64,000 nucleotides of DNA, from contig CAYOVH010000002.1 of the NCBI GenBank assembly GCA_964407405.1, positions 199,205 to 263,204 of the forward strand, written 5' to 3'. The stretch's first letter is position 1, and every line of letters starts with the position of its first letter. Of the stretch, positions 17,046-26,036 are shown piece by piece. Below the pieces are notes generated by a model that did no database searches, was not told the DNA's origin, and worked only from the letters and a program-made list of their open reading frames with translations. The position numbers and the translations under genes are program-made. The stretch is from JASLCR01 sp964407405 (GTDB lineage: Bacteria; Patescibacteriota; Saccharimonadia; Saccharimonadales; Saccharimonadaceae).

Positions 17046-18272
17046 ATGAACATACTCATGCTCGGGTGGGAGCTCCCGCCACATAACAGCGGTGGTTTAG
17101 GGGTAGCATGCTATCACATGTCAAAAGCGTTGGCCCAAAAGGGCGCTGCGATTGATTTTGTTGTGCCGTATCGGGCTGAACATCCGAATGTGTCTTTTAT
17201 GCGTGTTCATGCAGCGACTGAACTCTCGCCACTACACCACTATGGATTTGGGGTGTACGATACGTATGACGAGTCGATCGAGTATCGGGACCATATGGGA
17301 GAACTGAGCTTGCGTGATATACAGGCACGCTATGTTACCTTTGTCGAAGAGTTCGTGGCCGATTCGGACTATGACGCAATCCATGTCCATGATTGGTTGA
17401 CTATGGAGGCTGGCATGCGAGTGAAAGAATTGACTGGCAAGCCACTCGTCGCCCACGTGCATGCGACGGAATTTGATCGCTCTGGCGGTAGCTATGGTAA
17501 TCCGCTCGTTCATGAGATCGAATACGACGGGCTTATGATGGCCGACCGGATCATCGCGGTGAGCGAGCTGACCAAGCAACTCATCATCAAGCACTATCAT
17601 ATTCCAGCGGACAAGATAGAGGTCATACACAACGGTCTCGATATCGATAGCTTGGCTGGTTTTGAGTATGACTGGCGTACGTATCACTATCTTGAGGAGC
17701 TGAAGAATCACGGGCATACCGTGGTTGCAACCGTTACACGTTTTACTATCCAGAAAGGACTTATCTATCTCATGCGTGCTGCAGCTCGCGCGTCTGAAAA
17801 GCACGACAAGTTGGTCTTTTTGTTTGCGGGAGACGGTGAGCAGCGCGATGAGCTATTGAGATTGTCAGCTGAATTGGGGATATCTGACAAAGTGTTCTTT
17901 ACTGGATTCGTTCGCGGCAAGCAATGGCGTGATGCCTATAAGGTGGCAGATGTCTTTGTGATGAGTTCGGTTAGTGAACCATTTGGTATTACGGCACTCG
18001 AGGCAGCTTACTACGAAGATGCAGTGATTTTGACAAAACAGTCAGGCGTCGGCGAAGCGCTTCATAATGTTTTGCGCTATGATTTTTGGGATGTCGACAG
18101 GTTAGCCGATCAGCTTGTTGCTGTGGCGACCTCCCCTGCCCTGCGAGAAACATTGAAGGAAAATGTCAGAGCTGAATACACGCGGCTATCGTGGCACAAA
18201 GTAGCTGATCGTTGCTTGGAACTCTATCATCAGTTGCGTCCGCACGTACCCATTTCAGGAGCGCATACATGA
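17046..18272 (+). CDS. Family 4 glycosyltransferase (glycogen-synthase-like)
   Basis: 408 residues, GT-B fold. N-terminal WELPPHNSGGLGVACYHMSKAL is the sugar-nucleotide/glucan segment of GT4/GT5 synthases; the C-terminal half has AGDGEQRDELL and the E-x7-E motif SSVSEPFGITALEAAYYEDA. Likely elongates an alpha-glucan from a sugar nucleotide. First gene of a GT4-GH57-GH15 operon, joined to the next by an ATGA overlap. The substrate is inferred from the neighbours. Confidence 0.9.
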   Translation: MNILMLGWELPPHNSGGLGVACYHMSKALAQKGAAIDFVVPYRAEHPNVSFMRVHAATELSPLHHYGFGVYDTYDESIEYRDHMGELSLRDIQARYVTFVEEFVADSDYDAIHVHDWLTMEAGMRVKELTGKPLVAHVHATEFDRSGGSYGNPLVHEIEYDGLMMADRIIAVSELTKQLIIKHYHIPADKIEVIHNGLDIDSLAGFEYDWRTYHYLEELKNHGHTVVATVTRFTIQKGLIYLMRAAARASEKHDKLVFLFAGDGEQRDELLRLSAELGISDKVFFTGFVRGKQWRDAYKVADVFVMSSVSEPFGITALEAAYYEDAVILTKQSGVGEALHNVLRYDFWDVDRLADQLVAVATSPALRETLKENVRAEYTRLSWHKVADRCLELYHQLRPHVPISGAHT

Positions 18273-19492
18273 GCACACATGGTTTAGTGTTGTACCTTCA
18301 TGTTCACCAGCCATGGCGAGTCAAACCATATTCAGTATTTGATATTGCGGGTGATCATCAGTACTTCAATAGTACCGAAGGTGATATGAACAATCGGGCG
18401 ATCATAGAAAAAGTTTCTGAAAAAGCCTATCGTCCAATGAATCGGGCACTTCTCGAACTGCTCCAAGGGTACCCGGAATTCAAGTTGTCACTCAGCATTA
18501 CTGGTACATTTTTGGATCAGGCAGAGGCATGGGCACCAGATGTTGTCGATGACTTTAAGAAATTGGTTGCAACCGGACGTGTTGAGATTGTGGCTGAAAC
18601 ATATGAGCATAGCTTAGCCTTTTTCTTTAGCCGAGATGAGTTTGAAGCACAGGTCAAAAAGCATAAAGAGCGGGTTGAAGAGCTTTTTGGTGTCACGCCA
18701 ACTGCGTTTCGTAATACAGAGTTGGCTTACAATGATGATCTGGCACGTTGGGCGGACGACGCCGGCTACAAGGCTATCCTCGCCGAGGGTTGGGGTCCGA
18801 TGCTGGGTTGGCGAAGTCCCAACTATGTCTATCGACCACCTGAAACAAAGAATATCAAGCTACTTTTAAAGAATTATCAGCTTAGTGATGATCTAGCCTT
18901 CCGCTTTGGCGATAAAAGTTGGAGCGGGTATCCGCTGACAGTCGATAGGTATAGTGAGTGGCTTCGCGATGCAACGCATGACGGCTCGATTGTAAATCTT
19001 CTCATGGACTATGAAACCTTTGGTGAACATCAGTGGGAAGATACGGGGATATTTGATTTCTTCAAGGGGTTGATTGGCAATTGGGCCGAGCGTCCAGATC
19101 GCACATTCTATACTGTGACAGAAGCCGCTGACACGTTTGAAGCGGTTGATGAAGTAAGCGCGCCACGTACAGTGACATGGGCCGATACCGAGCGAGATCT
19201 CACTGCGTGGCTCGGTAATGCCATGCAGCACGAAGCGATGCGGCACCTGTATGCACTCGAGCACGACGTCTTGCATTCTGGCGACAATGATCTCATTGAT
19301 GATTGGCGCAAATTGCAGACATCGGATCACGCCTACTATATGTGCACGAAATGGTTTAATGATGGTGATGTGCATGCATATTTTAGCCCGTACAATTCCC
19401 CGTACGATGCCTTTATGTATTATATGAATGCGATTCGCGACCTTAGGTTCCGTCTTGTAAGTGATCTACGCATAGGAGGACCGCGTGGCTAG
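18269..19492 (+). CDS. Family 57 glycoside hydrolase (alpha-amylase/glucanotransferase type)
   Basis: 407 residues from the ATG at 18269 (GGAG site; a longer frame overlaps the previous gene). GH57 marks: YLHVHQPWR at the start, AFRNTELAYND with the likely nucleophile Glu, and LLMDYETFGEHQWE. Acts on alpha-1,4-glucans inside the cell. It overlaps the previous gene by ATGA and the next start by 8 bp, so the three enzymes are made together. Confidence 0.92.
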   Translation: MSTHGLVLYLHVHQPWRVKPYSVFDIAGDHQYFNSTEGDMNNRAIIEKVSEKAYRPMNRALLELLQGYPEFKLSLSITGTFLDQAEAWAPDVVDDFKKLVATGRVEIVAETYEHSLAFFFSRDEFEAQVKKHKERVEELFGVTPTAFRNTELAYNDDLARWADDAGYKAILAEGWGPMLGWRSPNYVYRPPETKNIKLLLKNYQLSDDLAFRFGDKSWSGYPLTVDRYSEWLRDATHDGSIVNLLMDYETFGEHQWEDTGIFDFFKGLIGNWAERPDRTFYTVTEAADTFEAVDEVSAPRTVTWADTERDLTAWLGNAMQHEAMRHLYALEHDVLHSGDNDLIDDWRKLQTSDHAYYMCTKWFNDGDVHAYFSPYNSPYDAFMYYMNAIRDLRFRLVSDLRIGGPRG

Positions 19493-21434
19493 GCCGATAG
19501 TTCTTTCAAATGGCGAACTTCATATCGGTTTGAACAATTTCGGGCTTGTACACGATTTTTATTTTCCTTATGTGGGATTAGAGAATCATTCGGCGGGTCA
19601 AAATATGCGGCACAAGGTCGGTGTATGGGTTGATGACCAGTTGTCCTGGTTGGACGACGGGTCGTGGGATATTCGTTTTCAAAGTGCCGATGAAGCCTTG
19701 ATCGGGCACGTCAGAGCAAAACATAAAGATTTGCAAGTTGTCGTTGAATTTGATGATTTTGTTGGTGCTAGTGATAATCTTTTTTTCAGGAATATTCATG
19801 TCATCAATCTAGCGCCAGGGCGACGCGACATTCGATTGTTTATGCATCAGGCATTTGTCATCGGTGATTCGCGTAGCAATACGGATACGGCGCAGTATTT
19901 GCCGAGTTCTGATGCCCTGCTCCACTATCACGGTCGGCGTGCATTTGTCATCGGTGGACGCAAACAAGATGGTCAGCCCTTTGACCAGCATGCGATTGGT
20001 CTGTTTGGTATTGAGGGCCACGAAGGAACGTGGCGCGATGCTGAGGATGGAGAACTTTCCAATGGCAATATTGAACATGGTAGAGTTGATTCGACTGTCA
20101 GATTTCGATTTGAGATTGATGGGCAGAACTCAAGCCGGGCCCACTATTGGGTGGCGGCAGGTACGTCAACACGTGAGGCCTTGATTCTCAATAGGACTGT
20201 TCAGGAAAAAGGTCTGGATGACTTTTTGCAATCAACAATTGAATGGTGGCATAAATGGCTCGCACCAGTTCTTGAGACAGCCGAAAAGATACCTCGCGAG
20301 CATCGTGACGGATTGATCAAGGGAGCGATGATCATAAAATCGCACATTGATAATCGCGGCGCGGTAATCGCCAGTACAGATACGGCAATGTTGAACTATT
20401 CGCGCGATGCCTACGGCTATTGCTGGCCACGCGACGGTGCCTACTGCCTGTGGCCGTTTATTCGGATGGGCTATCGGGACGAACCAAAAAAGTTCTTTGA
20501 ATTTTGTGCCGATGTACTGCATCCGCGCGGCTATTTGATGCACAAATATCAGGCCGATGGTGCACTTGGGAGCAGCTGGCATCCCTACGTACACGAGTAC
20601 GAAAACGGCGAAGTCACGGCCCCTCCGATTCAAGAAGATGAAACGGCTATCGTGCTATTTATGTTTGCTCAGTTCTATCAAATCCAAGGAGATAAGGCGC
20701 TGCTCGAAGAATTCTATGAGCCGTTTATCAAAAAAATGGCGAACTTCATGGCAACCAATCTCCAAAGTAGCACAGGATTGCCGCGTGCCAGTTATGATCT
20801 GTGGGAGGAAGTGTTCTTGACGACCACTTACACGACGTCTCTCGTCTATGCCGCGCTGCTCGCCGCAGCCGATCTTGCTGATGTCGTTAATGACAAAAAC
20901 AATGCTGTTCGCTGGCGAAGTGTTGCCGAGGATATCCGTAGTGCCGCTACGAAGCACCTCTACAATAAAGACCTTGGCCACTTTAGAAAAGGCCTCATCT
21001 CCGTAAAGGGCACGGTGACATATGACGATACGCTTGATTGCTCAAGCTTCTTTGGTGCGTTTATGTACGGTCTTTTTGATGCTGGTAGCGAAGAGATTAC
21101 TTCTACTCTCGAGGCGATTCATCGTGTATTAGGCGATGATGCGCAGCCCGGGCTGCCAAGGTACGAGAACGATAGTTACCAACGAGAAGATGGACGTCCA
21201 AGCAACTGGTGGTTTATCTGTAGTCTGTGGGTGGCGCAGTATTATCTTGAAGTTGGAAAAAGATCGGATGCCGAAGCGATTCTTGAATGGGTGCGATCCA
21301 AACGGACATCTACTGGTATGCTGACCGAACAGATAAGTCCGGTAACTGGAGAAGTGTTGTCAGTATCACCGCTAGCCTGGAGTGAGGCCGAGTATCTCGC
21401 GACGTTACTTGATCTTATCCCGGAGATTGACTAG
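19485..21434 (+). CDS. Family 15 glycoside hydrolase (glucoamylase-like)
   Basis: 649 residues starting at GTG behind AGGAGG. An N-terminal beta-sandwich (1-270) is followed by an (alpha/alpha)6 barrel with NYSRDAYGYCWPRDGAYCLW, the acid Glu in IQEDETAIVLF and the base Glu in PLAWSEAEYL. Releases glucose from alpha-glucan ends. No signal peptide, so cytoplasmic. With GT4 and GH57 it gives a build-and-break cycle for storage glucan. Confidence 0.93.
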   Translation: MARPIVLSNGELHIGLNNFGLVHDFYFPYVGLENHSAGQNMRHKVGVWVDDQLSWLDDGSWDIRFQSADEALIGHVRAKHKDLQVVVEFDDFVGASDNLFFRNIHVINLAPGRRDIRLFMHQAFVIGDSRSNTDTAQYLPSSDALLHYHGRRAFVIGGRKQDGQPFDQHAIGLFGIEGHEGTWRDAEDGELSNGNIEHGRVDSTVRFRFEIDGQNSSRAHYWVAAGTSTREALILNRTVQEKGLDDFLQSTIEWWHKWLAPVLETAEKIPREHRDGLIKGAMIIKSHIDNRGAVIASTDTAMLNYSRDAYGYCWPRDGAYCLWPFIRMGYRDEPKKFFEFCADVLHPRGYLMHKYQADGALGSSWHPYVHEYENGEVTAPPIQEDETAIVLFMFAQFYQIQGDKALLEEFYEPFIKKMANFMATNLQSSTGLPRASYDLWEEVFLTTTYTTSLVYAALLAAADLADVVNDKNNAVRWRSVAEDIRSAATKHLYNKDLGHFRKGLISVKGTVTYDDTLDCSSFFGAFMYGLFDAGSEEITSTLEAIHRVLGDDAQPGLPRYENDSYQREDGRPSNWWFICSLWVAQYYLEVGKRSDAEAILEWVRSKRTSTGMLTEQISPVTGEVLSVSPLAWSEAEYLATLLDLIPEID

Positions 21435-22141
21435 TGAAACACAAGCTGCGACATATCGGGAAACGTCTGTCGCCAAAGCACATTGCCAGCCATCAAAATG
21501 CACGTAAGCTTATTGAATCTTTTGGTGCCGAGCACGGATTGGTGTATTTTGGTCATGTTTCGAGCAACGATGAATACCATATCGTACGCGGCTTGACGAC
21601 ATCTACTAGCCACAGGGATCTACATTACTGCGTAGGTACGTACCAGACGTATGATGTGGCTTTTGTCGAGCGAAGCGATGATTTGTTGCATTCCGACAAA
21701 ACGATAAAGCAAAAACACCATTGGCACATCATGGAATTTGATCTAAAGACGACGGCAGAATTGCCCCACGTCTTTGTCGGGCCGCACGAGCACAACGAAT
21801 CATTTTATCTGGAGCTATTTACCAAATTTCCCGAGCTGAGAGCATTGCATCTTGGTAGCCTCGGGCCGTATGATCCGCGCTTTTTGGCCAACCATCGGGT
21901 ATATGGATTGGCAGCACAAAGTATCGCTATCGAGAGGCTATTTCCGCCAGACATAGCAGCCACCATTACCAAGCATTTTGGCCGCCTGGCGATTGAGGTC
22001 AATCACAATTCGCTCTACATTTACAGTGAGCACCTCAAAGTATCGCATAGCTTGCTGGAAAGCATGCTCAAAAATGGCCTGTGGCTATGCCAACACATCG
22101 ATACGGTGGCACCGCATCTTTATGAAGCAAAGCAAAATTAA
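21434..22141 (+). CDS. Protein of unknown function, last gene of the glucan operon
   Basis: 235 residues, starting at GTG that overlaps the GH15 stop by one base. Rich in His (HHWHIMEFDL, GPHEHNESFYLEL), with no membrane helix and no family I recognise. Its position suggests expression with the glucan enzymes but not a function. Confidence 0.75.
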   Translation: MKHKLRHIGKRLSPKHIASHQNARKLIESFGAEHGLVYFGHVSSNDEYHIVRGLTTSTSHRDLHYCVGTYQTYDVAFVERSDDLLHSDKTIKQKHHWHIMEFDLKTTAELPHVFVGPHEHNESFYLELFTKFPELRALHLGSLGPYDPRFLANHRVYGLAAQSIAIERLFPPDIAATITKHFGRLAIEVNHNSLYIYSEHLKVSHSLLESMLKNGLWLCQHIDTVAPHLYEAKQN

Positions 22142-22181
22142 ACCCCCTATATACGGAGGTCTTAATAGAGGATAAATATAT

Positions 22182-22388
22182 TTAGCCTTTGCGGGCTTTT
22201 ACTTCATTGCGACCGAGATTTTTCTTGGTCTCAACATAAAGTGCATGCTTGCGCGCAATCGGATCGTATTTTTTGAGGGAAAGTTTGTCAGTGGTATTTT
22301 GCGTATTTTTCTTTGTGTAATACGTACGATGTCCGGTGAGCTGACTCACCAAACCAACCAACTTTCGCTTCGTGTTCTTCTTTGCCAT
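22182..22388 (-). CDS. rpmG: 50S ribosomal protein L33
   Basis: 68 residues. TGHRTYYTKKNTQNTTDKLS and LKKYDPIARKHALYVETKK match L33; the zinc-binding cysteines are absent (C-minus form). An extended -10 TTTGCTATAAT lies on the minus strand just upstream. Confidence 0.93.
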   Translation of the reverse strand: MAKKNTKRKLVGLVSQLTGHRTYYTKKNTQNTTDKLSLKKYDPIARKHALYVETKKNLGRNEVKARKG

Positions 22389-22457
22389 AGTTCTCTCTTA
22401 AAATTATTATTGCAAACTTCTGCTAATTATAGCAAAAAAATACGTCGATGGCTAGGG

Positions 22458-22702
22458 TCAATTCGCAATCCAGTAGCGCCGCTTGTATTCCTCATCAGTT
22501 TGCCTAGTGTCTTCAAGCTTGCCGCCGAGCTTTTCGATCACGCTAGCGGAGGCAATGTTGTCGTTATCGCAAGTGACAAGCACCCTTTTGATATCAAGCT
22601 TATGTGCCTCGTCGAGACATAGCCGTAGCTTGCCAGAAATTTGCGTTTGAAATCTTCAACACGATCTTTGTGTTTGGGAGAAGGAATAATCAGTTTTATC
22701 AT
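22458..22702 (-). pseudogene. GNAT acetyltransferase remnant (frameshifted, internally deleted)
   Basis: From an ATG at 22702 the minus strand reads MIKLIIPSPKHKDRVEDFKR, a typical GNAT start. After about 35 codons the frame changes, and the end of a GNAT fold follows: KRVLVTCDNDNIASASVIEK, then KLGG and KRRYWIAN before the stop. About 80 codons remain against 150-190 in intact relatives, so the middle of the domain is lost. Confidence 0.75.
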
Positions 22703-22805
22703 AAATAACGGAACAATTTTACAAGTTTATTAGAATCAGTTTAACAGATAGTAACCGATGAACCAAGCTTCGCTAAAAACAGATAAGGCCTGATATAATA
22801 TGATT

Positions 22806-23180
22806 ATGAAAAAGCAACTCTCAACAGACAACGCACCAAAGGCAGAGCATATACTATCGCAAGGTATCGTTGTGGACAATACGGTTTATGTTGCTGGACA
22901 GATACACCAAAAGCCTAACGGTCAAATAGTTGAGGGTTCAGTCAAAGAAAAAGTAGAGCAAATAATGCAAAATATCTCTGCTATTTTGCACGAAGCGAAC
23001 ATAAGTCTAGACGATATTGTAAAAGTAGTCATCTATGTTACTGATATGGCGCAAATGCCAGAACTAAACGAAGTTTACCCAACATATTTCATAAAGCCGT
23101 TTCCCGTTCGTGAGGCGGTTGGCGTACAAGCGTTACCGCTCGGGGCGACTATTGAGATCAGCGTGGTTGCGGTTAAGTGA
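22806..23180 (+). CDS. RidA family protein (enamine/imine deaminase)
   Basis: 124 residues from the second of two close ATGs. Family marks YVAGQIHQKP, DDIVKVVIYVTDM and PVREAVGVQALPLGATIEIS, with the catalytic Arg in PFPVREAV. Hydrolyses reactive enamines. An extended -10 (TGATATAAT, ending 22799) puts the transcript start on this ATG, so the mRNA is probably leaderless. First of three coupled genes. Confidence 0.92.
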   Translation: MKKQLSTDNAPKAEHILSQGIVVDNTVYVAGQIHQKPNGQIVEGSVKEKVEQIMQNISAILHEANISLDDIVKVVIYVTDMAQMPELNEVYPTYFIKPFPVREAVGVQALPLGATIEISVVAVK

Positions 23181-23668
23181 AAATACAGATTGTAAACGAG
23201 CAGGACGAGATTATCGGCGTAAAGGAACGCTCAGAAATTGATCATACAACCGATATCTACCGTGTATCTGCTCTCTGGCTTACTAATTCATTAGGGCAAG
23301 CCTTGCTTGCCAAACGAGCCATGACCAAAAGACATGATCCTGGTGTATGGGGTCCTGCCGTTGCAGGAACTATTGAAGAGGGCGAAACCTACGAGAGTAA
23401 TATTTATAAAGAGGCGGAAGAAGAAATCGGTCTAACCGATGTAGAGTTTGCGAAAGGTAAGAAGATTTTGGTCAATGACGGACATCATTATTTTGCCCAA
23501 TGGTTCTTCGGCGTTGCGACTCGAGAAATTGCAGATTTTTCACGACAAGTTGAGGAAGTGGACGAATTGGCGTGGGTTGATACTGAACAAATAAAGCAAG
23601 ATATACAAGAAAACCCAGACAAATATATATCTGCTATGCCGATTATTGTTAGTGAGCTGAAAATATGA
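23177..23668 (+). CDS. Nudix hydrolase, isopentenyl-diphosphate-isomerase-like subgroup
   Basis: 163 residues starting at GTG in a GTGA overlap with the RidA gene. The Nudix box starts GTIEEGETYESNIYKEAEEE followed by IG. The N-terminal MKIQIVNEQDEIIGVKERSE and the RHDPGVWGPAVAG stretch are as in the YfcD/IDI-like group. Substrate unknown. Confidence 0.9.
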   Translation: MKIQIVNEQDEIIGVKERSEIDHTTDIYRVSALWLTNSLGQALLAKRAMTKRHDPGVWGPAVAGTIEEGETYESNIYKEAEEEIGLTDVEFAKGKKILVNDGHHYFAQWFFGVATREIADFSRQVEEVDELAWVDTEQIKQDIQENPDKYISAMPIIVSELKI

Positions 23669-24225
23669 CGGCCGTTTCCATAGAATACGCCCATATCTAT
23701 ACCAACAACGAGATTGGCAAAGAGCATGAAGCTTCGCTAAGTCATTTGTCAGTTGTGAAACATAGACTGGAGAACCGCGCGCAAACATATAACTTAGTTA
23801 TTTTGGTTGACGACTATTCCTTTCCCGACCCAACTTTTGATTATAATTTATTCGTCGAGTGGCTAAAGACGAAGGACCTAGCACCCGATTTTCTGTACCG
23901 AGAGTCGCAGCTAATTCCGGTGTGTGACGATGTACTGGCACTACTTGAGAATAAGAAGCTTAAAGACAGTATCGTCGCTTACGTAAAGTCAAAGAAAAAG
24001 TACCCTTGTTCGCTGTTCATTGCTGCTTGGTATTTGCTCCGACTTGGTGCGCTCGAGCATAGCAGTTTCGGTAAAGACATTGTTGCTGAAAGATTGCTAA
24101 ATATATTGCCGCAAAGCTTCAAGCCGTTTGAAGATGACGGTCTAAAGATCATTGCTTCAACAAAATATGCGGACCTTGTAGACAAAATTGACTATGAGTT
24201 TATAGATGGTCGGCTTATCGCATAG
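23665..24225 (+). CDS. Protein of unknown function
   Basis: 186 residues, ATGA-type overlap with the Nudix gene. Soluble; a hydrophobic core segment (YNLVILVDDYSFPDPTFDYN) is followed by mainly helical sequence. No family recognised. A weak terminator hairpin (TCACC/GGTGA then CTTTT, 24241-24268) follows before tRNA-Thr. Confidence 0.75.
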   Translation: MTAVSIEYAHIYTNNEIGKEHEASLSHLSVVKHRLENRAQTYNLVILVDDYSFPDPTFDYNLFVEWLKTKDLAPDFLYRESQLIPVCDDVLALLENKKLKDSIVAYVKSKKKYPCSLFIAAWYLLRLGALEHSSFGKDIVAERLLNILPQSFKPFEDDGLKIIASTKYADLVDKIDYEFIDGRLIA

Positions 24226-24271
24226 CTTTCTCATAGAAAAATCACCCCTGAAAGCAGCGGTGACTTTTCCA

Positions 24272-24348
24272 TGGAGCCACGACTGGGATTCGAACCCAGG
24301 ACCTCATCCTTACCATGGATGCACTCTAACCAACTGAGCTATCGCGGC
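24272..24348 (-). tRNA. tRNA-Thr (anticodon GGT)
   Basis: Minus-strand cloverleaf: acceptor GCCGCGA/TCGTGGC (one G-U pair), anticodon stem CATCC/GGATG with loop ATGGTAA, T-arm CTGGGTTCGAATCCCAG, encoded CCA. Confidence 0.97.
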
Positions 24349-24400
24349 ATTGACTACCTCGATAGATTGTATCACAAAGCGACTTGGGCGGACAACGATC

Positions 24401-24667
24401 CTACTTGCGTGGAGATTGGCGCTTTTGTAGGCGTGAGATGATGAAAGCATCGGTCAGCGCCCACACGACAGCATTGCCGATAAATACCAATGCGGCAGTG
24501 GCCGACAGTAGCAAAAAGCTCTGGCCGAGACGGTAATTGACGAGATTTGTGAGGCCCGCTAGGATCAATACAGCTACTGCCAGTGTGAGATAAACATGCT
24601 GTAGCTTGGCATGGCGGTCATTTGTCTTGTTCCATTGTTTGAGGGCATCGATAAATGCGGTGTACAT
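24401..24667 (-). CDS. Small membrane protein (88 aa), unknown function
   Basis: Two membrane helices (about 28-46 and 51-75) between a polar N-terminus and a basic tail (RLQKRQSPRK). An AGGAG site lies close to the ATG. No family recognised. Flanked by tRNA genes. Confidence 0.75.
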   Translation of the reverse strand: MYTAFIDALKQWNKTNDRHAKLQHVYLTLAVAVLILAGLTNLVNYRLGQSFLLLSATAALVFIGNAVVWALTDAFIISRLQKRQSPRK

Positions 24668-24792
24668 TTGGTAAAACTCCTTTATGTTTTCATTATATCA
24701 TCTTTATTAATAATATGCAAGTTTATAAATTGCCGCTGTCCATCAATACTAAAATGCCGCCCTAACAGACGACATTTTATAAAATACTTTCT

Positions 24793-24877
24793 TGGTGCCG
24801 GAAGTAGGACTCGAACCTACGAAGGCTTACGCCGGGAGATTTACAGTCTCCTGTGATTGCCGCTACACGATTCCGGC
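24793..24877 (-). tRNA. tRNA-Tyr (anticodon GTA)
   Basis: Class II tRNA with a long variable arm: acceptor GCCGGAA/TTCCGGC, anticodon loop CTGTAAA, T-arm GTAGGTTCGAGTCCTAC, encoded CCA. Confidence 0.96.
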
Positions 24878-24889
24878 GTAGCTATATAA

Positions 24890-24966
24890 TGGAGCCGCTT
24901 CAGGGACTCGAACCCAGGACCTGCTGTTTACAAAACAGCTGCTCTAACCAACTGAGCTAAAGCGGC
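24890..24966 (-). tRNA. tRNA-Thr (anticodon TGT), hybrid host/phage gene
   Basis: Minus-strand cloverleaf: acceptor GCCGCTT/AAGCGGC, anticodon loop TTTGTAA, encoded CCA. The 3' half is host DNA. The 5' half (24926-24966) is inside the 45-bp repeat shared with 59423-59467, so here it lies on the phage side. Its upstream region is phage DNA, with a possible TTATGC / 16 bp / TATACA promoter (-10 at 24991-24986). See the attachment-site finding. Confidence 0.95.
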
Positions 24967-24970
24967 GTAC
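24926..24970. repeat. Attachment site, left copy (attL)
   Basis: 45 bp identical to 59423-59467. It starts at GTTTACAAAAC (anticodon loop and stem, minus strand) and runs through the D-arm and 5' acceptor strand to GTAC beyond the tRNA 5' end. The bases on either side differ between copies. Confidence 0.93.
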
Positions 24971-25110
24971 AGTTTATTAGTTTACTGTATACTGCCTCTG
25001 TTGGCAAGCATAAAACAATGTGTTTTACGATAAGTCCTAATTATTCTAGTTCGAGTCGTTACAAGAGTTGTATTGACTTACACTAATGATAGCAAACTAT
25101 TATGGTTATG

Positions 25111-25980
25111 TCAATAGGTAGGCACTAGATTTGGTGTAGATTTATCGTATTGGGCCTTTAAATAATCATTCGTGAAGTGGGCATATATTAAGGTTGTATT
25201 AATATTTGAATGACCAAGAATTTTCTGAACATCTTGTATACTTGCGCCATTCATGAGTAGATTTGTTCCACAAGTATGCCTCAGCGTATGCGGGCTAATA
25301 GCCTTTGGTATATTTGATCTGGTAGCTATCTCTTTTATTACCCTCCATAGATATTGGCGCGAGAGCTTCTTCCCAGTCTTACCACAGACCAAATACTCTG
25401 GATCAAACGAAAGAGTTGAATGGTAGTCTTGGAGAGCATAATCTGCATCTGAGGCAATGAAGGTAATCCTCGATTTTCTCCCTTTTCCTTTCCTAACTAT
25501 TATTGAACGGTCAAATATATCCTCTGTCTTAATGTTTGCAAGTTCTGAAATTCTGACCCCACTTCTCGTAAGAGTTAGAAATACTGCAAGTTCTCTCTTA
25601 TCCTTACATGCAGCAATCATAGTTTTTTGCTCCTCTATGGTAAGAAAATTTGCCTCACTATCTTCAATAAAAGGTAGATCAATGCTTTCAGGACGTATAT
25701 CTGTCATATTTTTTGCATACAGAGTGGCTATCATGCTTCTAATCGGGGATAGCTTATTATAAAAAGTTTTAGTAGCGTAGTTGAACTGTTGCAGATGTAG
25801 TGCATACTCATCAACCAATTGTGGCGTGAGACATTCTATAGGAATATCTCCAGTATAGTCCAAGAATATGTATAAAGTTGATCTGTATGTATCAATAGTT
25901 AATTTTGCTCTATTTTTTCTCACAGCCAAATAGTTCAGAAATACCTCTATTGCTTGAGATAGATATATCTCATTAGTCAT
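25111..25980 (-). CDS. int: Phage tyrosine integrase
   Basis: 289 residues from the ATG at 25980 (GAGGAG site 10 bases upstream). The N-terminal SAM-like core-binding domain (1-95) is followed by a catalytic domain with Arg143 (TRSGVRISELA), a Lys near 164-166, H231-x-x-R234 (HTLRHTCGT), His257 (GHSNINTT) and Tyr266. All catalytic residues are present. It lies beside attL as expected. An imperfect inverted repeat (about 25073-25114) overlaps its 3' end and may be an integrase arm site or terminator. It is the only recombinase in the prophage, so also a candidate for the tail-fibre inversion. Confidence 0.95.
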   Translation of the reverse strand: MTNEIYLSQAIEVFLNYLAVRKNRAKLTIDTYRSTLYIFLDYTGDIPIECLTPQLVDEYALHLQQFNYATKTFYNKLSPIRSMIATLYAKNMTDIRPESIDLPFIEDSEANFLTIEEQKTMIAACKDKRELAVFLTLTRSGVRISELANIKTEDIFDRSIIVRKGKGRKSRITFIASDADYALQDYHSTLSFDPEYLVCGKTGKKLSRQYLWRVIKEIATRSNIPKAISPHTLRHTCGTNLLMNGASIQDVQKILGHSNINTTLIYAHFTNDYLKAQYDKSTPNLVPTY

Positions 25981-26036
25981 ATAAAAAACACTCCTCTCTA
26001 CCCTCACTAAAAAACGTTAATAATTCAGTGTAGGAA

